Origin: Defluviibacillus sp043739385
GTDB taxonomy: Bacteria > Pseudomonadota > Gammaproteobacteria > Burkholderiales > Burkholderiaceae_C
DNA: 64,000 nucleotides
Assembly (NCBI GenBank): GCA_043739385.1
Contig: JAYUED010000166.1
Location: forward strand, 1-64,000
Direction: 5' to 3'
Both the position numbers and the translations under genes were made by a program. Shown piece after piece: positions 45,231 to 54,090 of the stretch; position 1 is the stretch's first letter, and every line of letters begins with the position of its first letter. Under the pieces are notes generated by a model that saw nothing but the letters and a program-made list of their open reading frames with translations, searched no databases and was not told the DNA's origin.

Positions 45231-46310
45231 TCAAGCCTTAAATTTTTCCTTGGCTTTACGGACAAACTCATTCGTATAGGTCTTAGCCAGCTCGAACGAA
45301 TCCGTGCCCATGCTGGGATCAAAACTGACCATGGCTCTTAGCGCTGTTCTGGCAGCCTCTTCTGACAGTAAGCCGTCTAGCGACAAAGCTTCGCGCATAT
45401 TGTTGAATGCCAACAAATAAAGTGCGCGATCGCCCAGCAAATACGCGTCGGGAACGGTTTGCACCATAGCGCTGGGTCCTGCCTGTTGCAACCATTTCAA
45501 ACTGCGAACCATAGCGTTAGTCAAAGCCTGCAGGGTGTGCGGGTTCTTTTGCACAAAATCAAGCGGTGCATGCAAGCATCCCGCAGGCATCGGGCCACCA
45601 AACACGGCCATCGTATCTTTGAGGGTGCGGGTGTCAGAAATGATTTTTACTTCGCCTTTTTGCGCCAATAAGGTCATCACCGGATCCATATTGCTGATAG
45701 CGTCAATTTGGCCACTGCGCAGTGCAGCAAGCGCTCCAGCTGCATTGCCAACGCTTACATAGCTTACATCGCCTGACTTGATTCCAGCACCGGAGAGCAG
45801 CAAACTGGCCACCATGCTGGTTGATGAACCCGGGGCGGAAATACCAATTAACTTACCTTTAAGGTCTGCCAAATTTTGATACTCAGGCATCGTTTTGGTA
45901 GAAACACCGACGGCAACTTGCGGAGCCCGGCCCTGTAAAACGAAAGCTTGGAAGAACTGGTTTTTGCTCTGCAAGCTCAGGATCTGCTCATATGCACCAC
46001 TGACTATGTCTGCAGACCCGGCCATCACAGCTTGCAGCGCACGAGTGCTACTCACAAAATCCATGATCTCTACGTCGAGCCCCTCAGCTTGGAAATAGCC
46101 AAGTTGCTCTGCGATGGTCAAAGGCAGGTGGTAGAACGTGGATTTACCCCCTACCGCAATGGCGATTTTGCTGCGCTCTAATTTTGGCTCAGCATGCACC
46201 ACAGGCACCGCAACGGCTGCGGCCAGCAAAAGAGAGGTATTAAAACTGCGGCGTGTCAGCAATCGTGCAGACAAGCCAAGCTCAGAACGCACGTTGTTGG
46301 GATAGAACAT
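45231..46310 (-). CDS. NMT1/SsuA-type periplasmic binding protein
   Basis: A 359-residue ABC substrate-binding protein. The signal sequence contains TRRSFNTSLLLAAAVAVP, Tat-like, with cleavage after VVHA. The core shows HLPLTIAEQLGYFQAEGLDVEIMDF and SGAYEQILSL, typical of the aliphatic sulfonate, taurine or nitrate-binding subfamily. No permease or ATPase gene is next to it; it converges on mltD with 15 bp between stops. Substrate unknown. Confidence 0.9.
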   Translation of the reverse strand: MFYPNNVRSELGLSARLLTRRSFNTSLLLAAAVAVPVVHAEPKLERSKIAIAVGGKSTFYHLPLTIAEQLGYFQAEGLDVEIMDFVSSTRALQAVMAGSADIVSGAYEQILSLQSKNQFFQAFVLQGRAPQVAVGVSTKTMPEYQNLADLKGKLIGISAPGSSTSMVASLLLSGAGIKSGDVSYVSVGNAAGALAALRSGQIDAISNMDPVMTLLAQKGEVKIISDTRTLKDTMAVFGGPMPAGCLHAPLDFVQKNPHTLQALTNAMVRSLKWLQQAGPSAMVQTVPDAYLLGDRALYLLAFNNMREALSLDGLLSEEAARTALRAMVSFDPSMGTDSFELAKTYTNEFVRKAKEKFKA

Positions 46311-46509
46311 GGGTAAGTAGGCGTGTTTTTAAATCTGTCTCTAGGTTAGCTAAAACAGTAACAAAATGCATCGGGAACATCCCGAGGGGGTAACTACGTA
46401 AAACCAGAGAGTACGAGGTTTTATCGTGAAAAAATACCGAAAATTGGGTTTTAAATTGGATGTAATGAAAAAGCTAAAAAGCTAAAGGACACCTTCAAGC
46501 ATCGAGGGA

Positions 46510-47130
46510 TCAGCGCCTGTCCACCAATGCATGGGCGATAGTGCCCAAATCCACATACTCCAGCTCGCTGCCTACGGGCACACCTCGGGCCAAGCGAGTG
46601 ACCAACAAACCCCGGGCTTTCAAAGCCTGGGCAATAACATGGGCAGTGGCCTCACCTTCAGCAGTGAAATTGGTGGCCAAAATTACCTCGCGGACATCAA
46701 GTGCGGCGTCTTCGTGGCGGTGGCAGGCACGGTCAAACAATTTTTGCAACCCTATGTCTTTAGGTCCAATCCCATCCAAGGGACTCAAGCGGCCCATCAG
46801 CACAAAATACAGACCTTTATAGGCCGACGTACGTTCCAGAGCCCATTGGTCAGCGGGTGTTTCAACCACGCAGAGTTTGCTGCGGTCGCGCTCTAAGTCT
46901 AGGCAGGTACTGCACACCTCGTTTTGTGTGAAAGTGTGGCACAGCAAGCAATGCTGCACCGTATTGACCGCGAGGTGCAAGGCTTCAGACAGCGCCAAAG
47001 CACCAGAACGATCGTGCTGCATGAGGTGAAAGGCCATGCGCGATGCGGATTTATCCCCTACGCCAGGCAAATGCCGTAGCGCCTGAATCAGCGCATCAAG
47101 AGCGTTGTTGGCGTTATGGAGTCTGGCCAA
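46510..47130 (-). CDS. recR: Recombination protein RecR
   Basis: Works with RecF/RecO in gap repair. The 206 residues contain the HhH motif HLPGVGDKSASRMAFHL, the C4 zinc finger CLLCHTFTQNEVCSTC and a Toprim domain (VVETPADQWALE). The start is TTG 47130; the frame has a stop five codons upstream and no ATG fits. It belongs to the conserved dnaX-ybaB-recR order. Confidence 0.96.
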   Translation of the reverse strand: MARLHNANNALDALIQALRHLPGVGDKSASRMAFHLMQHDRSGALALSEALHLAVNTVQHCLLCHTFTQNEVCSTCLDLERDRSKLCVVETPADQWALERTSAYKGLYFVLMGRLSPLDGIGPKDIGLQKLFDRACHRHEDAALDVREVILATNFTAEGEATAHVIAQALKARGLLVTRLARGVPVGSELEYVDLGTIAHALVDRR

Positions 47131-47190
47131 TGGGAATGCAGCAGCTTAGCGCTAAGAAAAAACGTAGAACGAACCGTATTCGGTGATCGA

Positions 47191-47523
47191 TCAAAACGGG
47201 AACTTCATGCCGCCGGGCAGGCTGGGCATTCCTGCAGCAATCTTGCCCATCTTTTCTTGGCTGGTATCTTCAGCTTTGCGCACGGCTGCGTTGAAAGCAG
47301 CAGCTACTAAGTCTTCCAGCATGTCTTTGTCTTCGGCAAGCAGGCTCGGGTCGATGGTCACACGCTTCACATCGTGCTTGCAGGTCATCGTCACTTTGAC
47401 CATGCCAGCACCTGATTCACCGGTAACTTCGATATTGCCAAGGTCGTCTTGCGCCTTCTTCATGTTGTCCTGCATGGCCTGGGCTTGCTTCATGAGGCCA
47501 GCGAGTTGTCCTTTATTAAACAT
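47191..47523 (-). CDS. ybaB: YbaB/EbfC-family nucleoid-associated protein
   Basis: A 110-residue DNA-binding protein that dimerises as tweezers. The family signature MFNKGQLAGLMKQAQAMQDNMKKAQ marks the N terminus, and the GAGMVKVTMTCKHDVKRV motif is intact. ATG 47523 has an AAGGAA site; a longer frame to 47565 is not supported. It lies 60 bp before recR and 80 bp after dnaX. Confidence 0.97.
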   Translation of the reverse strand: MFNKGQLAGLMKQAQAMQDNMKKAQDDLGNIEVTGESGAGMVKVTMTCKHDVKRVTIDPSLLAEDKDMLEDLVAAAFNAAVRKAEDTSQEKMGKIAAGMPSLPGGMKFPF

Positions 47524-47603
47524 AATTTCCTTGTGAGTTTTAAAAAATTTAAACGTGAAAAGCAACTTACAAAGCAGCTTATCGAGGTTGTGAAGTGAGC
47601 TAA

Positions 47604-49502
47604 TTACGTGAGGTATTTAAGCGATCCGGGGACGATTTTCGCCCCAAAATCACGCATCATGTCTTGCACGAAAGGGTCTGCACGCACGATTTCTTCGGCG
47701 ATACGCTGTTTTTCTTCGTTTACGGCGGCATTGCGTTTAGCCGGGCAATCGACAACGCGACCAATCTCTATGCCCAGCGTGACAGCGTAGCCTGCTGCTG
47801 CCAGCGCATTTTGCAGTCGTTCACGACTGTTGGCATGGTTCAACGACTCGCGCTCGACACGCAACTGCCAATGGCCCGTATCGCGACCTAAAAGCTCAGA
47901 TTGCAAAGCCAATTCACGGGCCATGGCGGTGACGGCTTCTGCGGCAATAAGTTGTTGAACGGTAGCAAACCAGAAATCAGCATCGGAAGAGTCTGCACCA
48001 GCATCGGGTACTTCTACGGCCTTACGAGCTGTGTCAAGCACGCTGGACGTAGACGATTCGCGCACTTTAATTGCTATCGTATTTGAAGCATTCGATAGCC
48101 AAGTAGCTTGCTCAATAGGGTGGTTTGGCTCAATAACTACATTGAGAGGTGCTTGGTGAACGCTCAAGGTCGTCATTTTCGGCGCTGCAAGGGGAACGGG
48201 AGAAGGCCCAGGCTCAGGGATGGGCGCGGCTAATGGGGCAGTAAACGGAACAGCAGCCAGTCTGGTAGTGACAGGTGTTGGCGATGGTGTGGGTAGCTGG
48301 AGAGCAGGCCGTGTTGCCTGAGTGATCGATTCAACCGGGTATTGCAGTTGCAGTGTTTTTTTCAGTGTTTTTTTTTCAGCCGACTGGGCATAAATGCCCA
48401 TTGGCTTGAACGCCAGCAAGCGCAGCAGCACCATCGTTAACGCGGCGTATTCATCGGGGGCCAACCCCAGTTCCCCTCGGCCATGCAGGCACAGGCTGTA
48501 GAGCAGCTGGGTTTCATCGGCTGGCATGAACGCCGCCAAATCGGTGGTGGCAACGGCATCAGGGTCGCTCGTGTTGGACACAGCCATCGCTGGCACTGCT
48601 TGAAGCACAGCCATGCGTTGCAAGATCAGGCTCATTTCTTCCAAGGTAGACGCTGCACTGAAACCATTCAAGCGTAGGCTCTCCACGGTCTCCACAACCG
48701 TATGGCCATCGTTCTGGGCCAACGCTTCAATGAGACGGAACACAAAGGACCGGTCAACGCTGCCCAACATCAAGCGTACCTTGGCTTCGTCTAATGCGCC
48801 AGCGCCGAAAGCAATTGCCTGATCCGTTAAACTTAATGCATCGCGCATCGAGCCTCGCGCGGCGCGGGCCAGCAGGCGCAACGACTGCTCGTCAGCGGGC
48901 ACATGTTCTAAAGCCAGCACCTTGGTCAGGTGCTCCAAAATCGTCTCGGGAGCCATAGGCCGCAGGTTGAACTGCAAGCAGCGCGACAGCACAGTGACAG
49001 GCACTTTTTGCGGATCAGTGGTGGCGAGTACAAATTTCAAATACTCGGGCGGCTCTTCCAGCGTCTTCAGCATCGCGTTGAACGCGGTGTTCGTCAGCAT
49101 GTGTACTTCGTCGATCATGAAGACCTTGAAGCGGCCTTGCACCGGTTTGTAAACAGCCTGCTCTAGGAGCGACTGCACTTCGTCCACTCCGCGGTTAGAG
49201 GCTGCATCGAGTTCGGTGTAATCAACGAACCTTCCGCTATCAATATCGGTGCAGGCAGCACATACACCACAAGGGCTTGCCGTAATTCCGCCCATGCCGT
49301 CCGGCCCGGTGCAGTTGAGCGATTTGGCCAAAATACGCGACACCGTGGTTTTACCCACGCCGCGCGTACCCGTGAACAGATAAGCATGGTGGAGACGCTG
49401 GGTGGTCAGGGCATTGCCCAGCGCTTGAACCACATGCTCTTGCCCAACCATCTCCGAAAAGTTTTTCGGGCGGTATTTGCGGGCGAGTACGAGGTAAGAC
49501 AT
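47604..49502 (-). CDS. dnaX: DNA polymerase III tau/gamma subunit
   Basis: Clamp-loader subunit of 632 residues (tau length). Walker A is GTRGVGKTT (about 44-52); the zinc site CTGPDGMG...CGVCAAC follows; Walker B (MIDEVHML), sensor I and the domain III region come next. After about residue 376 the frame runs through A9 and A7 tracts at the end of domain III (listed separately). The C-terminal part is Pro/Ala-rich before a conserved tau tail. It heads the dnaX-ybaB-recR cluster. Confidence 0.96.
   Translation of the reverse strand: MSYLVLARKYRPKNFSEMVGQEHVVQALGNALTTQRLHHAYLFTGTRGVGKTTVSRILAKSLNCTGPDGMGGITASPCGVCAACTDIDSGRFVDYTELDAASNRGVDEVQSLLEQAVYKPVQGRFKVFMIDEVHMLTNTAFNAMLKTLEEPPEYLKFVLATTDPQKVPVTVLSRCLQFNLRPMAPETILEHLTKVLALEHVPADEQSLRLLARAARGSMRDALSLTDQAIAFGAGALDEAKVRLMLGSVDRSFVFRLIEALAQNDGHTVVETVESLRLNGFSAASTLEEMSLILQRMAVLQAVPAMAVSNTSDPDAVATTDLAAFMPADETQLLYSLCLHGRGELGLAPDEYAALTMVLLRLLAFKPMGIYAQSAEKKTLKKTLQLQYPVESITQATRPALQLPTPSPTPVTTRLAAVPFTAPLAAPIPEPGPSPVPLAAPKMTTLSVHQAPLNVVIEPNHPIEQATWLSNASNTIAIKVRESSTSSVLDTARKAVEVPDAGADSSDADFWFATVQQLIAAEAVTAMARELALQSELLGRDTGHWQLRVERESLNHANSRERLQNALAAAGYAVTLGIEIGRVVDCPAKRNAAVNEEKQRIAEEIVRADPFVQDMMRDFGAKIVPGSLKYLT
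48356..48376 (-). other. Candidate frameshift/slippage site in dnaX (A9 + A7)
   Basis: On the coding strand, A9 (48376-48368) and A7 (48362-48356) are separated by CACTG. In frame this reads GAA AAA AAA ACA, a slippery A_AAA_AAA heptamer. A -1 shift would end 12 codons later (stop at 48333-48331), giving about 390 residues; a +1 shift ends at once (stop at 48364-48362), giving about 379. Both would produce a gamma-like protein limited to domains I-III. Confidence 0.65.
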
Positions 49503-49825
49503 AGTAGGAATTCTACGGGACGGAACCGGCGTTTGGGCCCCGACACCTCTTGGGCTTTCGAACGTTAATCGCGAAAATAATCTGTAGCGATGAACTCTTT
49601 ATGCTGGATTCTTCAATCGCAGCAGCCCCAAGCACAACAGCGCAAGCGCCCCGCCGAAAATCCAGTTGAACAGAATTAACCACCTGTAAATTCACCGCTA
49701 GTTACGCAATATTCATCTTAATAATTACCAATTTATTAACCTGTAAATGCAGATCCATCCACTAAGGCCGTCAGGCAAAAACACAAGGCACTGGCAAAAT
49801 CATATGCACTTCCTCGCCTACAATA
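49503..49825. other. Gap with a possible transporter fragment
   Basis: No intact gene. On the minus strand, 49599-49691 reads as about 28 codons of a membrane-protein C terminus (FNWIFGGALALLCLGLLRLK) closed by TAA and preceded at once by a stop; it resembles the C-terminal end of LysE/RhtB exporters. The last part has TACAAT (49819-49824), a likely -10 box for the RNA that follows. Confidence 0.4.
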
Positions 49826-49929
49826 GAGGCTGACGGGCCTTCCCGCATGGCGAAGCGGCCAACCGGGTCAGGTGGGGAACCAAGCAGCCCTAACTGTAGA
49901 GTCAGTGCCGGGGTCAAGGCTCGTCAACC
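49826..49929 (+). ncRNA. ffs: 4.5S RNA (signal recognition particle RNA)
   Basis: The sequence carries the conserved SRP domain IV: GGTCAGGTGGGGAAC followed by CAAGCAGCCCTAACTG-like loop B sequence, the Ffh-binding asymmetric and GGAA loop region. The 5' GGCTGACGGGCC pairs with the 3' GGCTCGTCAACC to close the long hairpin. A TACAAT -10 box is upstream, and a strong terminator follows about 20 bp later. Ends are approximate to a few bases. Confidence 0.93.
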
Positions 49930-49951
49930 TTATTTTTCTGTACAGAATCGC

Positions 49952-49991
49952 AAAAGCCACCTGCAACGCAAGTTTGCAGGTGGCTTTTGTC
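49952..49991 (+). terminator. Strong rho-independent terminator
   Basis: A 15-bp perfect stem, AAAAGCCACCTGCAA (49952-49966) with TTGCAGGTGGCTTTT (49974-49988), a 7-nt loop and a T tract. It follows the 4.5S RNA. Confidence 0.93.
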
Positions 49992-50213
49992 TTTCGGGGT
50001 CGGCTTTACTTGGTTACTGTTACAAAACAATACCTGTCTACGACAGGTATTGCACCACAATCACACCCTACTGATCGAACGCCCACAGGCTAAGCTGGCG
50101 GTAAATTCACAAATCTGCCGGGGCATGAGAATTGCGATAATTTTGACTCACTGCGTCTCATGCGAAGTCCATGAGTGCCCCACCAAAAACACCTAAAGAG
50201 ACACAAAAGCGGC

Positions 50214-50972
50214 ATGTTGTCAGTTAAAAATACCACCAAACACTACGGTCAGCGGCCTGCTCTTAAGGGCGTTAATTTGGCGCTTCCTCCCGGTCAATTT
50301 TGTGTGCTTTTAGGGCCAAACGGTGCCGGAAAATCCACCTTGTTTCAGCTACTTACCGGCTTGTTCATGCCCACCGCGGGCGATATCACTGTTGACGGTA
50401 TTGCGCTTGCAACAAGCGCGCCGCAAGCGTTAGCGCGAATCGGCGTGGTATTCCAGCAGCAATCCTTAGACCTCGACTTGACAGTGCGGCAAAACCTGTT
50501 GTTCCACGCCGATTTGCACGGTCTGCCCCGCACTACCGCCAAAACCCGGATCACTGCTGATGCCCAAGGCCTAGGACTCGACAAGGATTTAGACCGCCCA
50601 GTGCGTGAACTCTCAGGCGGCACCAAGCGAAAAGTTGAGTTAGTGCGCGCCCTGCTCCATCGCCCTGGCCTGCTGCTAATGGATGAAGCCACCGTGGGCT
50701 TGGATCCCCAATCCCGCCAAGAGCTACTGCGCACCGTGCAAAACGACGTCAAGACACGGGGTAGCAGCGTGCTGTGGGCGACACATTGGGTCGAAGAGTC
50801 CGTCAACGCGGACCGCGTGATTGTGCTGCACCAAGGCGAAATCATCGCAGACGGTAGCCCGGCGGAAGTCACATCACAGCTGGGTGAAGCCACGTTGGAG
50901 CAAGGTTTTATTCAACGTACATCACCGCGTACTGAAACCAAAAAATCAGATGTCCAGCCCGATGGGGCTTGA
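50214..50972 (+). CDS. pedB: ABC transporter ATPase, PQQ/Ped-type (PedB-like)
   Basis: A 252-residue ATPase of an ABC-2 type transporter. Walker A GPNGAGKST, signature LSGGTKRKVELVRALLHRPG and Walker B LLLMDEATVGLDPQ are intact. Together with the beta-propeller, binding protein and permease downstream it matches the ABC set that accompanies PQQ-dependent alcohol oxidation (Ped in Pseudomonas putida, Lut in methylotrophs), reported to take up lanthanides. ATG 50214 is preferred to 50175. No PQQ dehydrogenase is in view. Confidence 0.85.
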   Translation: MLSVKNTTKHYGQRPALKGVNLALPPGQFCVLLGPNGAGKSTLFQLLTGLFMPTAGDITVDGIALATSAPQALARIGVVFQQQSLDLDLTVRQNLLFHADLHGLPRTTAKTRITADAQGLGLDKDLDRPVRELSGGTKRKVELVRALLHRPGLLLMDEATVGLDPQSRQELLRTVQNDVKTRGSSVLWATHWVEESVNADRVIVLHQGEIIADGSPAEVTSQLGEATLEQGFIQRTSPRTETKKSDVQPDGA

Positions 50973-51068
50973 CGGTACTCGGTAGCGTTTGACAATACTT
51001 ATTAAATGGTCGTCAGCAGCCATAGAAAAAATAGCAAAAAACTTAAGAAATTCAAATAATTCATAGAC

Positions 51069-52040
51069 ATGAACCTACTTCTTACCAAACTTACAGCACT
51101 AATGGCCCTGAGCCTGCTGTGCTGCACCGTCAGCGCTCAGACGCTGGCTTTTGTTTCTAGCGAAAAGAACAACGCCATCACCGTCATTGGCTTGGCTGAC
51201 ATGAAGCCTCAAGCCACTATCGCCACGTGCCAGCGCCCGCGCCACATGCAACTCAGCGCTGACCGTAAGCAGCTCTGGGTGGCCTGTAGCGGTGACAACG
51301 TGGCCGATGTCATTGACATCGCCACGCGCAAATCGGTAGACCGCATCCCTCTGAGTGATGACCCAGAAATGTTTGATGTGTCACCGGACGGCAAAACGCT
51401 ATACGTCTCCAATGAAGACGATGCGGAGCTGACTGTCATCGACATTCCCAGCAAGAAAATTCGCGGCAAAGTACCCGTGGGCAAAGAGCCGGAAGGCGTG
51501 AAATTGTCAGCAGATGGCAAAACTGCGTACGTAACGTCTGAGGTGGCTAACCGGGTTCACGTGATCGACACCACCAGCTTGAAGGTGCTCAAAAGCATCC
51601 CTGTTGGCCAACGCCCGCGCCGCTTTGCATTGACGCCTGACGGCAAGGAGCTGTGGGTGACAAACGAGCTGGGGGCTAGCGTCAGCGTGATTTCCACCGT
51701 AGAGATGAAAGTCATCTACACGCTGAATTTTGAGTTGAAAGGTGCACGGGTAACAGAGATTACCCCTGTGGGCATCACGATGAGCCGCGACGGTAAACAC
51801 GCCTTCGTCGCTCTGGGCCGTGCTAATCACGTAGCTTTTATCGATGTAGCCGCGCGCAAAGTTACTCAGCAAGTACTGGTAGGCAAGCGGGCCTGGAACG
51901 TGGCGCTGAGCCAGGATGAAGCCAAACTGTATGTGGTGAATGGTCTGTCGGATGATTTAACTGTAGTGGACGTGGCCGCTGCAAAAGCCCTGCAAACCGT
52001 ACCTGTGGGGCGCGTGCCTTATGCGGTGGTGCTGTACTGA
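51069..52040 (+). CDS. YVTN-type beta-propeller protein of the Ped/Lut ABC system
   Basis: A 323-residue periplasmic protein with a signal peptide (ending VSAQ) and repeated beta-propeller blades of the YVTN type (for example SPDGKTLYVSN, SADGKTAYVTSE, TPDGKELWVTNE). This is the pattern of the PQQ-dependent catabolism-associated propeller. The following gene starts inside its stop codon (TGATG). Confidence 0.9.
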   Translation: MNLLLTKLTALMALSLLCCTVSAQTLAFVSSEKNNAITVIGLADMKPQATIATCQRPRHMQLSADRKQLWVACSGDNVADVIDIATRKSVDRIPLSDDPEMFDVSPDGKTLYVSNEDDAELTVIDIPSKKIRGKVPVGKEPEGVKLSADGKTAYVTSEVANRVHVIDTTSLKVLKSIPVGQRPRRFALTPDGKELWVTNELGASVSVISTVEMKVIYTLNFELKGARVTEITPVGITMSRDGKHAFVALGRANHVAFIDVAARKVTQQVLVGKRAWNVALSQDEAKLYVVNGLSDDLTVVDVAAAKALQTVPVGRVPYAVVLY

Positions 52041-53221
52041 TGGGTGCTGTAAATGTAATTAAATTAATAGCACCTACAGCCCTATTGATTTGCATAACAA
52101 GTATTTTTAGCCCAGTTTTTGCTGCCAGCTGGTCAGTCACACTGATGGAGCAAGACGGTGCCCCTGATTTGGAACGAAATCGCTTGGAACGCGCCTACCT
52201 GGGGCACCTGGGCGGTTCGGTCAAAGCGGCTTTCATGCTGGCGCTGGAGGACGCTCAGTATGATTTTGAGAGCAACAAAACCACCCTGGACTTACGCAAT
52301 GAGGCAGTTAGCAGCTTAGAGTCCGCCCGTACCAGTGCGCAGAAAGCCGAAAAAACAGGTTCCCAAGCCCTTGTTGTCAATCTTCCCGCCAGCTGGGCAG
52401 CCGCAGTCGCCACCGCCGTCAAAATTCCTGTGCTAAACGTGGGTGCCCGAGAAGACATTCTGCGTGGCAAAGACTGCGCGGTGAATCTGTTCCACACCAT
52501 ACCCAGCGAGCGCATGCGTGCCGACGCCTTGGCCCAAGCGTTGGCCAGCCGTAAATGGGGCAATATCCTGCTGCTAACCGGCCCCAGTGCCCGAGATCTT
52601 GAGCGCAACGCTGTGGTGTTGGCTTCTATGAAGCGCTATGGCCTAAAACCCGTGGCTGAGCGCCCCTTCAAGATTTCCACCGACCCGCGTGAACGCCAAC
52701 TCGCAAACCCGCTGCTGCTGACGGCAGGGACTAATTACGACGCTGTGTGGGTCGTGGACAGCGATGGCGAATTCGCCCGTAGCTTGCCTTACGCCACATC
52801 AGCTGCCCGGCCAGTAGTAGGTGATGCAGGGCTGGTTGCTGTGGCATGGCACGGACAGTTCGAGCGGTTTGGCGCACCCCAGTTGTCTCGACGCTTCTTA
52901 AAAATCGCCAAACGTCCTATGGTTGACCAAGACTGGGCGGCTTGGCTGGCAGGGCGCGCTATTGCCAGCACCGTAGCCGTATTGGTTAAAACCGATGCCA
53001 CAGCTTTGAAAGAAGGCTTAGCCAAAGCCAGCGTCGACGGCTCCAAAGGTGTGAATTTGCAATTCCGAACTTGGGACAGGCAACTCCGCCAACCCTTGCT
53101 GTTGAGCGACGGTCAGGGCGTGGTAGCAATGGCCCCAGTCGATGGCATCTTGCACCCCCGTAATGTGTTGGACACGCTGGGTGCCGACGAGGCTGAAAAA
53201 CAATGTCAGGCAAAACCATGA
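52040..53221 (+). CDS. Substrate-binding protein of the Ped/Lut-type ABC system
   Basis: A 393-residue periplasmic binding protein. After a signal peptide ending VFA comes a core of the Leu/Ile/Val-binding fold. The C-terminal FRTWDRQLRQPLLL segment is typical of the PQQ-associated binding proteins. Starts at ATG 52040 overlapping the propeller stop and runs into the permease gene through an ATGA overlap. Confidence 0.88.
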   Translation: MGAVNVIKLIAPTALLICITSIFSPVFAASWSVTLMEQDGAPDLERNRLERAYLGHLGGSVKAAFMLALEDAQYDFESNKTTLDLRNEAVSSLESARTSAQKAEKTGSQALVVNLPASWAAAVATAVKIPVLNVGAREDILRGKDCAVNLFHTIPSERMRADALAQALASRKWGNILLLTGPSARDLERNAVVLASMKRYGLKPVAERPFKISTDPRERQLANPLLLTAGTNYDAVWVVDSDGEFARSLPYATSAARPVVGDAGLVAVAWHGQFERFGAPQLSRRFLKIAKRPMVDQDWAAWLAGRAIASTVAVLVKTDATALKEGLAKASVDGSKGVNLQFRTWDRQLRQPLLLSDGQGVVAMAPVDGILHPRNVLDTLGADEAEKQCQAKP

Positions 53222-54090
53222 ACAGCCCAATTACCAGCCCCAAGAGCCGCCCTATGAATGCAACTTCTCCACGTCACCTCTGGCAAGCCATGCGGGCCAT
53301 CGTTTGGCGCGAACTGCTTAAGTTCTCGCACCAGCGCAGCCGCCTCATCTCTGCTTTGGTACGCCCGCTGTTGTGGCTGGCAGTGTTCGCAGCGGGCTTT
53401 CGCAATGTGTTTGGCGTCTCCATCGTTGAGCCGTATGACACCTATGTCTCGTATGACGTTTATATTGCGCCTGGCTTGGTGGGAATGGTGCTGCTGTTCA
53501 ACGGCATGCAGTCATCGCTAGCAATGGTGTACGACCGCGAAATGGGATTGATGCGACTGCTACTGACTGCACCTTTGCCGCGCTGGTGGGTGTTGGCCTG
53601 CAAGCTCAGTGCCACAGCTATGCTGTCGCTGGTGCAGGCGGTGGCCTTTGCCATCGTCGCTTATCTGCTGGGCACCGAATTGCCGCTGCTAGGCAAAAAC
53701 ACCTTTATGCTGCTGATTGCCACAGCTGGCGGAGCCTTGATGCTGGGCGCGGTGGGTTTGCTGCTGAGCGTCCATATCAAGCAGCTGGAAAACTTCGCAG
53801 GCACTATGAATTTTGTAATTTTCCCAATGTACTTCATGTCTACCGCGCTTTACCCGCTGTGGAAGTTAGAAGAATCTGGCGCGAATTGGGTCTACCAAAT
53901 CGCCCGCTTCAACCCGTTTACCCATGCGGTTGAGTGGATTCGCTTTGCCTGTTACGGCAAGGATGCGGGCATCTCGCCGTATGTGGTGCTGGCAACACTG
54001 GCGGTGTGCTTTGGTTTTGCCTGCTGGGGCTATGATCCGCAGCGGGGCTTCGGTGCGCTGGCTAAACGCGGTGGAGGAGGTCCAGCATGA
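53218..54090 (+). CDS. pedC: ABC-2 type permease (PedC-like)
   Basis: A 290-residue membrane permease with about six helices and the ABC-2 pattern VRPLLWLAVFAAGFRNVFG and ALYPLWKLEESG. ATG 53218 (ATGA overlap with the upstream stop) is preferred to 53203. Its end overlaps the following Bug receptor by ATGA. Partner of the PedB-like ATPase. Confidence 0.87.
   Translation: MNSPITSPKSRPMNATSPRHLWQAMRAIVWRELLKFSHQRSRLISALVRPLLWLAVFAAGFRNVFGVSIVEPYDTYVSYDVYIAPGLVGMVLLFNGMQSSLAMVYDREMGLMRLLLTAPLPRWWVLACKLSATAMLSLVQAVAFAIVAYLLGTELPLLGKNTFMLLIATAGGALMLGAVGLLLSVHIKQLENFAGTMNFVIFPMYFMSTALYPLWKLEESGANWVYQIARFNPFTHAVEWIRFACYGKDAGISPYVVLATLAVCFGFACWGYDPQRGFGALAKRGGGGPA

Noticed and set aside
47604..49502. 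Sequencing error in the dnaX poly-A tract
   Set aside because: The zero frame reads through to a full tau with a conserved tail, so the assembled sequence need not be wrong; the tract is better treated as a possible slippage site.
49513..49695. 60-codon minus-strand frame after dnaX
   Set aside because: Low coding character; the neighbouring frame gives a better explanation as an exporter C-terminal fragment.
49847..50093. Open frames overlapping the 4.5S RNA and its terminator
   Set aside because: They are explained by the RNA gene and the terminator hairpin.
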